A stretch of DNA of 36,530 bases from JAHIYU01 sp964476155 (GCA_964476155.1 CAYYYS010000027.1:1-36530), one strand, 5' to 3'. Counted from the stretch's first letter, positions 23,854 to 33,784 are shown. Notes: generated by a model from the letters alone, not told the origin. Program-made: numbers and translations.

Positions 23854-25005
23854 TTATCCTCGTTCACGCACCGTGATGGTGATCTTGTAGAGGCCGGTCA
23901 GGATCAGGAAACCGATCCCGTAGACCCCCAGGGTGACCAGCGTCTCGGGCACCGACGCGAAGTACTCGGTGATCGTACCCATGGTGTTGGGAATGAAGCC
24001 GGCCACGACGAGGCCCAGGCCCTTCTCGATCCACACCGCGACGATGATCGCCACGCAGATGAAGGGCAGAACGTTCAGATTGCCGCGGATCTTCGGCTGC
24101 AGCATCAGCACGGCCGACACGATCGAGAACGTGAGCGACATCCACATCCAGGGCCGCAGGCCAGAGAAGCCGTCGAGTCCCAGGAACAGGTACTGGAAGT
24201 GGTGCATGTGCTCGGGTATGTCGCTGTAGATCCCCGTGAACAGCTCGACCGCCACGAAGAAGATGTTCACCAGCAACGCGTAGGTGACGATGGTCGACAG
24301 TTTCTTGATCGCTTCGGTGCCCGGATCGAACTTGGTGAAGTGGCGCACCAGCAGCGACAGGATGATCAGCAGGCTCGGGCCCGACGCGAAGGCCGAGGCC
24401 AGGAACCGGGGGACCAGGATCGCCGTCATCCAGAACGAGCGCGCTTCCAGACCGGAGTACAGGAACGCCGTCACCGTGTGGATGCTGACCGCCCAGGGAA
24501 TCGACAGGATGATCACGGGCTTGATCCACTTCGGCGGCGCGATCTCCTTGCGCTCCGCCCCGAAGACCACGAGGCTGATCACCACGTTCAGGACGAGATA
24601 GCCCATCAGGGACAGCATGTCCCAGAACATCAGCGAGTTGAACGTCGGGAAGCGGATCACGTTGATCACGCGGGTCGGCTGACCCATGTCGACGAAGATG
24701 AACAGCATGCACATGATCACCGCCGAGATGGCCAGGCATTCGCCCATGATGACCATCTTGCCGAACGGCTTGAAGCTGTGCAGGTAGTAGGGCAGGACGA
24801 CCATCACCGCCGAGGCGGCGACGCCGACCATGAAGGTGAACTGGGAGATGTAGAGGCCCCAGGGTACGTCACGGCTCAGTCCAGTGATCTGCAGACCGTC
24901 GTTCAGCTGACGCATGTACGCCAGGAACCCGGCCGCGATCACCAGGAGCAGGAAGCCGACCCAGGTCCAGTATCTTCGACCTCCGCTGAGTGCTTTTTCC
25001 AGCAT
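23854..25005 (-). CDS. dsrP: DsrP, NrfD-family membrane subunit
   Basis: The 383-residue polytopic protein has about ten hydrophobic segments and NrfD/PsrC-family features, including an opening helix pair, VPWGLYISQFTFMVGVAASA, and the SIHTVTAFLYSGLEARSFWM block. DsrP is the quinone-interacting membrane subunit of DsrMKJOP and works with DsrO on the periplasmic side. Its start lies 16 bases after dsrO, and a strong terminator follows, so it ends the dsr operon. Confidence 0.95.
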   Translation of the reverse strand: MLEKALSGGRRYWTWVGFLLLVIAAGFLAYMRQLNDGLQITGLSRDVPWGLYISQFTFMVGVAASAVMVVLPYYLHSFKPFGKMVIMGECLAISAVIMCMLFIFVDMGQPTRVINVIRFPTFNSLMFWDMLSLMGYLVLNVVISLVVFGAERKEIAPPKWIKPVIILSIPWAVSIHTVTAFLYSGLEARSFWMTAILVPRFLASAFASGPSLLIILSLLVRHFTKFDPGTEAIKKLSTIVTYALLVNIFFVAVELFTGIYSDIPEHMHHFQYLFLGLDGFSGLRPWMWMSLTFSIVSAVLMLQPKIRGNLNVLPFICVAIIVAVWIEKGLGLVVAGFIPNTMGTITEYFASVPETLVTLGVYGIGFLILTGLYKITITVRERG

Positions 25006-25021
25006 TGCGACCTCGCGTTCC

Positions 25022-25792
25022 TTAGACGATGTAGAAGATATGGGGCGCGGTGCCGAGATTCGGTTTGCGGCGGATGGTGTTCGCCGTCCGCAGCGCTTCC
25101 GAAACGTTCGACTCGGGGTCGTTCAGATCCCCGAAAATCAGCACACCCTCGTTACCATCGGCGGTGCAGGCGTCGACACAGGCCGGCCGCTTGTCCTTTG
25201 CCACGAGTTCCTTGCAGAAGTTGCACTTCTCGACGACGCCCTTGCTCCGGGTCGGGTAGTCCTCGCGGATACCGTCGATGTAGGGCCGCGGGTCCTTCCA
25301 GTTGAAGCTGCGCGAACCGTAGGGACAGGCGGCGACGCAGTAGCGGCAGCCGATGCAGCGGTGCATGTCCATGGTGACGATCCCGTCCTCGGCCTTGAAC
25401 GTGGCCTGGGTCGGACAGACCCGGACACAGGGCGGACGGTCGCAGTGGTTGCACAGGACGGGGACCGACTGGCCCATCACAGATTCCTCGGTGTAGGGGT
25501 GGACCTGGTTGGGGAACGCGTTCGGATAGGGTTCCTTCCAGATCCACTTGACCGCGTGGTTCTCGTCCGGGATGTCGGGCACGTTGTGCACGTCGTGACA
25601 GGCGTCCATGCACGCGCTGCAGCCGTCCTTCTTGCGGCACTTGCGCGTGTCGATGACCATCGCCCAGCGCGGCCCCGCGTCGGGATCGTGCTCGGGCTTG
25701 TGCGGTGCGCTGGCGATGGCCGCCCCGCCGAGGCCGAGGCCCAGCAGGGATGTGCCGGTCAGCTTGAGAAAGCCTCTCCTAGCTTTGTCCAT
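25022..25792 (-). CDS. dsrO: DsrO, periplasmic ferredoxin-like subunit
   Basis: The 256-residue protein starts with a twin-arginine signal (MDKARRGFLKLTGTSLLGLG), showing Tat export to the periplasm. It has cysteine groups for about four [4Fe-4S] clusters: Cys52, 58, 61, 65 (C-x5-C-x2-C-x3-C), CNHCDRPPCVRVCP, CIGCRYCVAACP, and CNFCKEL with CVDAC. DsrO links DsrJ and DsrP. The ATG at 25792 is preferred over one nine codons upstream because it places the RR motif correctly. It overlaps the dsrJ end by 14 bases. Confidence 0.95.
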   Translation of the reverse strand: MDKARRGFLKLTGTSLLGLGLGGAAIASAPHKPEHDPDAGPRWAMVIDTRKCRKKDGCSACMDACHDVHNVPDIPDENHAVKWIWKEPYPNAFPNQVHPYTEESVMGQSVPVLCNHCDRPPCVRVCPTQATFKAEDGIVTMDMHRCIGCRYCVAACPYGSRSFNWKDPRPYIDGIREDYPTRSKGVVEKCNFCKELVAKDKRPACVDACTADGNEGVLIFGDLNDPESNVSEALRTANTIRRKPNLGTAPHIFYIV

Positions 25793-26178
25793 GGCTGACT
25801 CCTCCTCCCGGTTCGACATGACATTCCCAGCATTTGGGAGCGACGCCGACGTAGTTGTGACACCGGTCGCAGAACGTGTCCTTGTTGTAGTGGCATTCCA
25901 TGCAGGTGTTCTGCAGACTCTTGTCGTATTGGTGGCCGGTCTTTTCCGAGGTGTATTCCCTGTCGCCGTCCCGCACTACCGAATCACGCCAGTCGTTCAG
26001 CAGGTCCATGTGCCAGGTGCGCATGAACTCCACGTTTTCGACGCATTCGGTCTCGCCCTCGGGCGGGACCAGTTCGGGCCGGTAGTCGGACTGGCCCTGG
26101 CTGGCCGTGTACCAGATCGGGAAGCCGACCAGGACGAGGAAGACGACCAGTCCGAGTACGGCCTTGCCGATGTCTTTG

Positions 26179-26186
<8 letters not shown>
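25779..26186 (-). CDS. dsrJ: DsrJ, triheme cytochrome c
   Basis: The 135-residue protein has an uncleaved N-terminal membrane anchor (about 8-27) and three CXXCH heme sites: CMECH (95-99), CDRCH (106-110) and CWECH (119-123). Cys48 in ETECVENVEFM is placed where DsrJ proteins carry the rare Cys axial heme ligand. It sits on the periplasmic face of DsrMKJOP. It overlaps dsrK by 8 bases and dsrO by 14, so translation is coupled through the three genes. Confidence 0.95.
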
Positions 26187-27846
<1,660 letters not shown>

Positions 27847-27848
27847 GT

Positions 27849-28850
27849 CTACTCCTTCTCCACGGGGATGTCGGCCGACTTCATCTTGTCGCGGAAGTCG
27901 TCCTCGTATTCCTCGTAGGTCCGGAATTTCACCGGTTGGTTCCAGGGGTTGACGTGCCGCTTCATGCGGTTGTTGTTGGCCAGGTTCCGGGTCGGACTCA
28001 TGAACACGCCGGCCATGTGCATCAGCTTGCTGTACGGGAAGACGGCGAAGAGTACGCAGACCAGGAAGAAATGGATGAAGAACAGCGGGTCCACCTTGGC
28101 GAGCACGTCGGCCGCTGCGGGCTTCAGGCTCACGATGCCCACGGCCACTTCCTTCACGCTCTCGATGTCGGTCTTCGCGAAGTGCCTGAGCAGGATGCCG
28201 GTGGTGGCGATGCCCAGGAGCAGGAAGAGCGGGAAGTAGTCGTTGGCCAGGGAGATATAGCGTAGCTGAGGGATGACGATGCGCCTCAGGAAGAGGAAGC
28301 CCACCGCCGCGAGCAGCAGCACGCTGGTCAGGTACATCGCCGGCACGCCGATCTCGAAGAACCCGTCGAGGGTCTGCAGCGTGTGGATGAACCCGGGCAC
28401 CGGCTCGGTGAAGAAGCGCAGGTGCCTGATGAAGATGATCAGGAACGAGTAGTGGAAGGCCAGGGCCGCGGCCCAGAGCCACTTGCTCGGTCCGTACACG
28501 ACGTTGCCGCCGGGTTTGATCTCCATGCGCGTGTTGCGGAACAGGGAGCGGAAGAAGAGAACCTCGAGGGCCATCCTCACGATCACTCCGAAGGTCGTGT
28601 GCGGGTTGTCGAATCGACTCGATTCGATCCAGGGCAGCGTTTTCTGCTGTCCGCACGTGGTTGGGATACGGAAGGGAACCGGTATCATCGCCCACCTCAC
28701 CACCTTGGCGATGAAGCCTCCCAGGAAGAGGACTATGGCGATGTACGGCACGATCGTCCCGAAGATCGACTGCAGGCCGGGCTGTTGGGCGCCGAACCAG
28801 GGCAGGAGGATCAGGACGATGACTGCGACGAGAGCTGCTAGAATGGTCAT
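27849..28850 (-). CDS. dsrM: DsrM, membrane cytochrome b subunit
   Basis: The 333-residue inner-membrane protein belongs to the NarI-like gamma-subunit group and passes menaquinol electrons through two b hemes to DsrK. Hydrophobic segments include an N-terminal pair (TILAALVAVIVLILLPWF; YIAIVLFLGGFIA) and the core helices with FHYSFLIIFIRHLRFF, whose His residues are candidate heme ligands. ATG 28850 is chosen because GAGGTGG precedes it; a GTG at 28919 would add 23 basic residues with no clear ribosome site. The C-terminal SPTRNLANNNRMKRHVNPWN is typical of DsrM. Confidence 0.93.
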   Translation of the reverse strand: MTILAALVAVIVLILLPWFGAQQPGLQSIFGTIVPYIAIVLFLGGFIAKVVRWAMIPVPFRIPTTCGQQKTLPWIESSRFDNPHTTFGVIVRMALEVLFFRSLFRNTRMEIKPGGNVVYGPSKWLWAAALAFHYSFLIIFIRHLRFFTEPVPGFIHTLQTLDGFFEIGVPAMYLTSVLLLAAVGFLFLRRIVIPQLRYISLANDYFPLFLLLGIATTGILLRHFAKTDIESVKEVAVGIVSLKPAAADVLAKVDPLFFIHFFLVCVLFAVFPYSKLMHMAGVFMSPTRNLANNNRMKRHVNPWNQPVKFRTYEEYEDDFRDKMKSADIPVEKE

Positions 28851-28939
28851 TGATCGCCACCTCGCGCGGAGCGGCCTATCGATGCGCTCCGCCTCCCGAT
28901 TGCGTTTTTTCGCGGCCACCTGATCCCGTTACGCGGTGA

Positions 28940-29416
28940 TCAGGCCGGATTCACGTAACCCTTGCGGATTTCGTTCAACCGGAGAGAAAAAACCTTCTCC
29001 CGGCACATCACGTAGACGTCGAAAGCGAACAGGGCCAGCTGATCGACACGGGTGTCGATGGCGCGGAGCTCTTCCCGAGTGCCGTGGTCCTTGGCTTCAT
29101 CTCCCAGCTGCGCGCGGATCGCGTCCTTGAGCAGGAAGACGAAGGAGACCGCCTTGGCGGGGGTGAACTCCTGGACAGCCCTGATCCTGATGATTTCTTC
29201 CAGGTGGGTGCAGAGGCGTTCGGGATCCATGTCCGCCAACAGTTCGTCGAGCAGGGCGCGGGTTTCCCGGGCCAGCGTTTGGCCCACCGGGTTCGCGAAG
29301 CGGTTGTCCTGTAGCTTGAAGAAGTCGTTGGCGTCACCCTGGTAGGAGTTGAGCGTCAACTCCAACCAGCATTCGCTGATCGCCGTCTTGTTCTTCTGAA
29401 GAAGGTCCTCGAGCAT
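28940..29416 (-). CDS. RsbRD-N-like protein of the dsr operon
   Basis: The 158-residue, mainly helical protein begins MLEDLLQKNKTAISECWLEL, the pattern of RsbRD N-terminal (globin-like sensor) domains, with NRFANPVGQTLARETRALLD and FTPAKAVSFVFLLKDAIR further on. In RsbR co-antagonists this domain senses a signal and a STAS domain follows; here no STAS domain is present. Stand-alone proteins of this type are encoded just before dsrM in a number of sulfate reducers; the function is unknown. GGGAG precedes the ATG. It sits between dsrC (131 bases away) and dsrM (89 bases away). No haem-binding His is clear. Confidence 0.7.
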   Translation of the reverse strand: MLEDLLQKNKTAISECWLELTLNSYQGDANDFFKLQDNRFANPVGQTLARETRALLDELLADMDPERLCTHLEEIIRIRAVQEFTPAKAVSFVFLLKDAIRAQLGDEAKDHGTREELRAIDTRVDQLALFAFDVYVMCREKVFSLRLNEIRKGYVNPA

Positions 29417-29507
29417 CAGAACTCCCGCCGCGGGATCATTGGAAACGTGGGGGCGGAGGGGATCACAACCCACTCCACCTCGACAGGACGTCGGTCCGAA
29501 CCGCCGC

Positions 29508-29533
29508 AGCCGATCCGCCGGGGCGGATCGGCT
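29508..29533 (-). promoter_or_regulatory. Intercistronic hairpin after dsrC
   Basis: AGCCGATCCG (29508-29517) and CGGATCGGCT (29524-29533) form a perfect 10-bp stem that can extend with CC/GG. On the minus strand no T-run follows, so full termination is doubtful. A 3' stabiliser or partial stop that raises dsrC over the downstream genes is the likely role, as DsrC is needed in high amounts. Confidence 0.6.
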
Positions 29534-29547
29534 GTTGCGGAGATGGA

Positions 29548-29865
29548 CTAGACGCAGCCCGTGGGCTTGGGCAGACCGGCGATCTTGCAGGCGCCCTTGG
29601 CCGGACCCGAGGGGAACATGTCGTAGATCTCGCTGAGCTTGAAGCCCGTGGACTTGCAGAGCTTGCGGATCATCGGTGCGACGCCGAACTCGATATAGTA
29701 CTCGCGCAGGAAATTGACGACCTTCCAGTGGTTCTCGGTCAAATCGTCGACGCCCTCGGTCTTGCCGAGAGCCGCTGCCACGACATCGTTCCACTCGTCG
29801 GGGTTCTGGATGAATCCGTCTTCGTCGATTTCTAGGGTCTGATCGCCTGCCTTGAATTCTGTCAT
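29548..29865 (-). CDS. dsrC: DsrC, sulfur-carrier protein
   Basis: The 105-residue protein is a full DsrC with both redox cysteines in the C-terminal arm: Cys93 (GACKIAGLPKP) and the penultimate Cys104 (TGCV), 11 residues apart. DsrC carries the sulfur taken from DsrAB as a trisulfide between these cysteines and returns to the dithiol at DsrMKJOP. The core motifs DEDGFIQNPDEWN and LTENHWKVVNFLREYYIEFG match the family. The second of two adjacent ATGs (29865) is chosen because AGGAGG is then six bases away. It is transcribed after the TPR gene and followed by a hairpin. Confidence 0.97.
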   Translation of the reverse strand: MTEFKAGDQTLEIDEDGFIQNPDEWNDVVAAALGKTEGVDDLTENHWKVVNFLREYYIEFGVAPMIRKLCKSTGFKLSEIYDMFPSGPAKGACKIAGLPKPTGCV

Positions 29866-29894
29866 CATCGTCCTCCTCTTCCAGGGAAGTATGG

Positions 29895-30467
29895 CTACCG
29901 ACTCTTTTCATCCTTCGGGCCGGGAGTCTCCCCGGCTTCTTTCTTCTCCAGCGCCTTCAGGAACTCGGGCGCGGGAGAGTGTCCGAGCGCGGCCGATCGG
30001 TCGAGGGCTGCGTGGGCTCCCGCCGGATCTCCGAGCTCGAGCAGTCCCACGGCGATGTGGTACTGCCCGCCCGCATGGTCCGGATCGATCTCCATGACCT
30101 TGCGGAAACTCGCTACCATTTCCTCCGCCTGATGCAGATAGAGATGGCAAAGTCCGATGTTGTAGTGGGCCTGCAACAGGCCCGGGTTGCGCTCAATGAC
30201 CTGTTTATTGATCTCGAGACAGCCCTCAAAATCCCAGCGTGCGAGCAGGATCCCGCCCAGGTTGACCCAGGCCTTGTCGAGCTCGGGGTCCAGTTCCACG
30301 GCGCGGCGCAGGGATTGCTCGCCGGGCCCGGCGGCGCCGTTGAGCAGCAGGGCGGTGCCCAGCTTCATGTGCGCCACGGCGGAATCGGGGTTCGCCTCGA
30401 CCGCCTGTCGGAGCACGTGAACCTTGTTCACGCTGTTCTTATTTTTTGCCGCAGCCGCAGCCGCCAT
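29895..30467 (-). CDS. TPR protein inside the dsr operon
   Basis: The 190-residue protein starts MAAAAAAKNKNSVNKV and then has about four TPR units (AVAHMKLGTALLLNGAAGPG, KAWVNLGGILLARWDFEGCL, LQAHYNIGLCHLYLHQAEEM, AGGQYHIAVGLLELGDPAGA), with a short charged tail. There is no signal peptide or anchor, so it should act in the cytoplasm, probably as a protein-binding scaffold. AGGACGAGG precedes its ATG. It overlaps the HEAT gene's end by 29 bases and lies 29 bases before dsrC. Its place next to dsrC suggests a role in DsrC handling or assembly (inference). Confidence 0.8.
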   Translation of the reverse strand: MAAAAAAKNKNSVNKVHVLRQAVEANPDSAVAHMKLGTALLLNGAAGPGEQSLRRAVELDPELDKAWVNLGGILLARWDFEGCLEINKQVIERNPGLLQAHYNIGLCHLYLHQAEEMVASFRKVMEIDPDHAGGQYHIAVGLLELGDPAGAHAALDRSAALGHSPAPEFLKALEKKEAGETPGPKDEKSR

Positions 30468-30939
30468 AGCCTCGTCCTTTCTTCTTGTCCTTGCTCTGGA
30501 ATCGCTTGTTCAGCGTGTCCTGGATGCCTTGTCCCACCGCACCCGGGTGATTCTCGGCTACCGTGCGCAGCGCCGCGGTCAGTCTGTCCCGCAGCCCTTC
30601 ATCCTTGGCCAGACGGGTCAGGTCGGACACCATCGGTAGCAGGATCTCGGATCGTTCGTCGGCCACGGCCATGATGACATCGGGCGCGGTCAGGGCGTTG
30701 GTTCCCGACTCGTCGTTCATGGCCCAGATCAGGCGTCGCACGACCTGCTCCACCAGTTCGGGGTGGTAGCGGGCGGCCATGGCCACGCCGCGACAGGCGT
30801 TCGCCCGGAGTTCGTCGTCCGGCTGGAAGGTCAGACTCACCAGATGCCGGATCGCGCGTGGCTCCAGGGGCAGGAGGATATCCAGTTCGTCCAGCTTGCC
30901 CTCGGTGACCAGTTCGCGCACATGGGTGTTCAGGTTCAT
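30439..30939 (-). CDS. HEAT-repeat-like protein with Cys-rich tail
   Basis: The 166-residue protein is helical with HEAT-like units (PRAIRHLVSLTFQPDDELRA; RANACRGVAMAARYHPELVE; RSEILLPMVSDLTRLAKDEG) over about residues 25-140. It ends in a basic glycine/cysteine tail, KKKGRGYGGCGCGKK, which holds two cysteines as CGC and could bind metal or accept sulfur. Its ATG overlaps the dsrN stop (ATGA) and its end overlaps the TPR gene. No signal peptide. I know of no function; protein binding is the usual role of the fold. Confidence 0.7.
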   Translation of the reverse strand: MNLNTHVRELVTEGKLDELDILLPLEPRAIRHLVSLTFQPDDELRANACRGVAMAARYHPELVEQVVRRLIWAMNDESGTNALTAPDVIMAVADERSEILLPMVSDLTRLAKDEGLRDRLTAALRTVAENHPGAVGQGIQDTLNKRFQSKDKKKGRGYGGCGCGKK

Positions 30940-32312
30940 TGCACGCTCCCGGCGGCGGCGCCGACCAGGCCCGGGGCCCAGCTCGGTGTGGCCAACGCAT
31001 GCAGGTGCGTGTAGGTCGCGATCGCTTGTCCGACCTGCAGGCCGTCGCGACCGCCGCCGACGCCCACGCCGCGCGACAGTTGCAGGACCGTCGGCACCTT
31101 GGTGCCGTTATCCCGCAGTCGCGAGTAGTGGAATTCGTGTCCGCAGAGTTCGGTGCCCTCGGGCAGGACCGGGTTCGCGCGGTCGGATAGGGCCTTCACG
31201 TAGCCGTGGCCCTGGGGTTTGGTCATCTGTTCCACGCGCACGGGCAACGCACCGACCATGTCGTGGGTGACGCCGTCCTTGATCAGGGCGCGCGACAGGT
31301 ACATCAGGCCGCCGCATTCGGCCCACACCGGCAGGCCCTGGTCGATGCGATCGGCGAGTGCTTCGCGCAGGGGCCGGTTGGCGGCCAGCTCGGATGCGTA
31401 GATTTCGGGAAAACCGCCTCCGGCGTAGAGCGCGTCGATGTCGGGCAGCTCCGTGTCCGCCAGGGGAGAGATGTCGCACAGGTCCGCGCCGGCCCGTTCA
31501 AGGGCGGCCAGGTTCTCCGGGTAATAGAAGGAGAAGGCGCGGTCCCTGAGCACGCCGATGCGCACGCGCTTTTCCCTGATCGCCGTGGTCGGAACGACGT
31601 CGGACTCCAGGTCCGCCGTGTCGTCGGCCAGCGCCAACAGGGCGGGGATGTCCAGGTGTTCGGCGGCCACGGCGGCCACGCGCTCGAGTGTTTCGGCCAC
31701 TCGGGGATGTTCCATCGCCGTGACCAGGCCCAGATGACGGCTGGGCAGGTGCTGGTCGGCGAGACGCGGGATGGCGCCGAGGACGGGCAGGCCCACGTCG
31801 GCCTCGATGGCCGCGCGAATCACCTTTTCCTGGCGGCTCGTACCCACGCGATTGAGGATCACGCCCGCGAGCCGCAGCTCGGGGTCGAGCATCCGGCAAC
31901 CCAGGACCTGGGCCGCCACGGTGCGGGTCGATTTGGTCACGTCCACGATCAGTACCACCGGCGCGCCGATGAGCTTCGCGAGCTGGGCGGTGGAGCGGGA
32001 GCCGCCGGCGTCCATGCCGTCGAACAGTCCGCGGTTGCCTTCCACGACGGCGATGGACGCGTCGCGTCCACCCTCGGCGAGGGAGGAGAGGATGACCGCG
32101 GGCTCCATCATGAACGTATCGAGATTCCGACAGGGCGCTCCGGCGGCGGCGCCGAGCCAGGCGGCGTCGATGAAGTCGGGGCCCTTCTTGAACGGGGAGA
32201 CTTTGAGACCGCGTTGTCGGAGCGTGCGAATCAGACCAAGCGACACCAGACTCTTGCCGCTATCGCCGGCGAGTCCCGCGAGTACCAGTCTTGGCAGCCT
32301 GGCCCTGGTCAC
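30936..32312 (-). CDS. dsrN: DsrN, siroheme amidase (CobB/CbiA family)
   Basis: The 458-residue enzyme has an N-terminal ATPase domain (P-loop LAGDSGKSLVSLG, DFIDAAW) and a C-terminal class I glutaminase-like domain with catalytic Cys333 in PVWAECGGLMYLS and His in CGHEFHYSRL. The family amidates cobyrinate a,c-side chains; in dsr loci the paralogue DsrN is taken to make siro(heme)amide, the DsrAB cofactor. No other cobalamin gene is nearby, which favours DsrN over CbiA. It follows dsrD after a terminator and overlaps the HEAT gene by 4 bases. Confidence 0.88.
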   Translation of the reverse strand: MTRARLPRLVLAGLAGDSGKSLVSLGLIRTLRQRGLKVSPFKKGPDFIDAAWLGAAAGAPCRNLDTFMMEPAVILSSLAEGGRDASIAVVEGNRGLFDGMDAGGSRSTAQLAKLIGAPVVLIVDVTKSTRTVAAQVLGCRMLDPELRLAGVILNRVGTSRQEKVIRAAIEADVGLPVLGAIPRLADQHLPSRHLGLVTAMEHPRVAETLERVAAVAAEHLDIPALLALADDTADLESDVVPTTAIREKRVRIGVLRDRAFSFYYPENLAALERAGADLCDISPLADTELPDIDALYAGGGFPEIYASELAANRPLREALADRIDQGLPVWAECGGLMYLSRALIKDGVTHDMVGALPVRVEQMTKPQGHGYVKALSDRANPVLPEGTELCGHEFHYSRLRDNGTKVPTVLQLSRGVGVGGGRDGLQVGQAIATYTHLHALATPSWAPGLVGAAAGSVQ

Positions 32313-32381
32313 TCCACTACTCCCGTGCTTGATCGGCTCGACGAGCCGAATCCCTGAGACGCGCCGTCGATGACGACGGCA

Positions 32382-32435
32382 GAAAAATCACGAGGGCGGG
32401 CCTCCGACGCGCCGTCGCACCGGAGTCCGCCCTCG
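32382..32435 (-). terminator. Terminator/attenuator between dsrD and dsrN
   Basis: CGAGGGCGG (32391-32399) pairs with CCGCCCTCG (32427-32435), with a further CTCCG/CGGAG inside after a bulge. On the minus strand the stem is followed by TGATTTTT. It would end many dsrABD transcripts, leaving dsrN and later genes to read-through or an own promoter. Confidence 0.75.
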
Positions 32436-32445
32436 ACTGTCGTAT

Positions 32446-32676
32446 CTACTCCTCGGGAGGCAGCACGATGTAGCTGCCGCCCACGTAGGAATAGGTACAC
32501 TTGCCCGTATCGACGAGTTCACGGATCGCCTTCTTGCACAATTTCTTGTCGCAATCGTCGGCCCCGAACTTTTCGATCATGGCCTTCGTGAGATCCAGGG
32601 CCTTCAGGTTCTTCTTACCGTGGTATTCCTTGACCATGTCGAACATAGCCTCGGCCACTTCATCCTTCGTTGCCAT
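32446..32676 (-). CDS. dsrD: DsrD, small winged-helix activator of DsrAB
   Basis: The 76-residue protein matches DsrD in length and layout (ATKDEVAEAMFDMVKEYHGK at the start, KKAIRELVDTGKCTYSYVGG near the end). DsrD has a winged-helix fold and has been shown to stimulate sulfite reduction by DsrAB. It is mostly found in organisms that use dsr reductively. ATG 32676 is preferred over a GTG three codons upstream because AAGGTG is well placed. It follows dsrB by 17 bases. Confidence 0.93.
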   Translation of the reverse strand: MATKDEVAEAMFDMVKEYHGKKNLKALDLTKAMIEKFGADDCDKKLCKKAIRELVDTGKCTYSYVGGSYIVLPPEE

Positions 32677-32693
32677 GTCGCTCACACCTTTCG

Positions 32694-33782
32694 TTACTTC
32701 GTGTGCCGGAAATGCAGAGATCTAGCGAACGTCTCACCGGCATGCTTGAAGTCGTCAATGTGGTACTTGGTGAACTCGATGCCGGTCAGCTTGAAGAACT
32801 GCGGCCAACCGATCCTCTCGACCCACTCGCCCAGGCGCTCGTATTTGCGCGCACCAGCCGCGTAGACCTCGACGATGTTCCGTACCGCTTCGACCGTCTC
32901 CGGCCAGCGCGGCGGGTTGTTGGGAATGAACGGAATCGCCAGCTTGGAGAACATGGGCTCGCAACGAGCATTGCTCACCTTGCCGCCGACCCAGATCGAC
33001 AGTCCATCGTTCACCGGATCGTTCAGCGTCATTGCCGGACAGACCGTATAGCAGTTCGCGCAGAACATACAGCGCTCTTCGATCACTTCGACCGACTCCT
33101 TGCCGTCGACCGTGGTCGGACGGATGGCGCCCGTGGGGCACGCCGAGACGGTGGAAGGGATCTCGCACTGGGCGTTCAACTGGTCGTGCTTGATGTCCGG
33201 AGCGCGACGATGCACGCCCAGGATGGCGATGTCCGAGCAGTGGACGGCGCCGCACATGTTCAAGCAACAGGCGAACGCGATACGCAGCTTGGCAGGCAAC
33301 GTCTCCGTACCGTCGAAGTAGGGGAAGAGATCATCCATGACGGACTTGACGACGCCGGACGCGTCGGTAGCCGCCGAATGGCAATGAACCCAACCCTGCG
33401 TATGGACGATGTTGGTGATCGAAGCACCCGTACCGCCGACAGGGTAGCCTTCGCTCTTCAGCTTCTCGATCAGAGGCTGCACGTTGGCTTCGTTGTCGGT
33501 CAGGAACTCGACATTGTTGCGACTGGTGAAGCGCAGATGACCGCCACAGAATTCGTCGGCGATGTCCGCGAACAACCGGATCGTCTCGATGCTCATCAGG
33601 CGGGCCGACGCGGCGCGAACCGAGTACAGCTTGTCGCCCGAATGGGCCGTGTGTACCAGAACGCCCGCCTGGGGGATCTCGTGGTACTTCCATTTCCCGT
33701 AGTTCTTCTTGATGACGGGGGGCAGAAACTGATCGTGATTCGGAGGGCCGATGTCGGTCTTCCTCTTGGCAGTGTCAGCCAT
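32694..33782 (-). CDS. dsrB: Dissimilatory sulfite reductase beta subunit
   Basis: The 362-residue DsrB pairs with DsrA in the A2B2 sulfite reductase. It has NIVHTQGWVHCHSAATDASG (Cys134), the siroheme-cluster motif FACCLNMCGAVHC (Cys172, 173, 177, 182), CPTGAIRP, and a ferredoxin domain with CMFCANCYTVCP (Cys238, 241, 244, 248). ATG start two bases after dsrA. The C-terminus ends HFRHTK. All cluster ligands that I can place are present, so it should be active. Confidence 0.97.
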   Translation of the reverse strand: MADTAKRKTDIGPPNHDQFLPPVIKKNYGKWKYHEIPQAGVLVHTAHSGDKLYSVRAASARLMSIETIRLFADIADEFCGGHLRFTSRNNVEFLTDNEANVQPLIEKLKSEGYPVGGTGASITNIVHTQGWVHCHSAATDASGVVKSVMDDLFPYFDGTETLPAKLRIAFACCLNMCGAVHCSDIAILGVHRRAPDIKHDQLNAQCEIPSTVSACPTGAIRPTTVDGKESVEVIEERCMFCANCYTVCPAMTLNDPVNDGLSIWVGGKVSNARCEPMFSKLAIPFIPNNPPRWPETVEAVRNIVEVYAAGARKYERLGEWVERIGWPQFFKLTGIEFTKYHIDDFKHAGETFARSLHFRHTK

Positions 33783-33784
33783 GG

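Noticed and set aside
22334..23890. 518-codon plus-strand frame opposite the rhodanese reductase
   Set aside because: Low-complexity Gly/His/Arg-rich translation without motifs; the minus strand has full FAD, NAD and rhodanese signatures.
30936..32312. Cobalamin-pathway CbiA
   Set aside because: No other cobalamin genes are present and the gene sits in the dsr operon, so DsrN is favoured.
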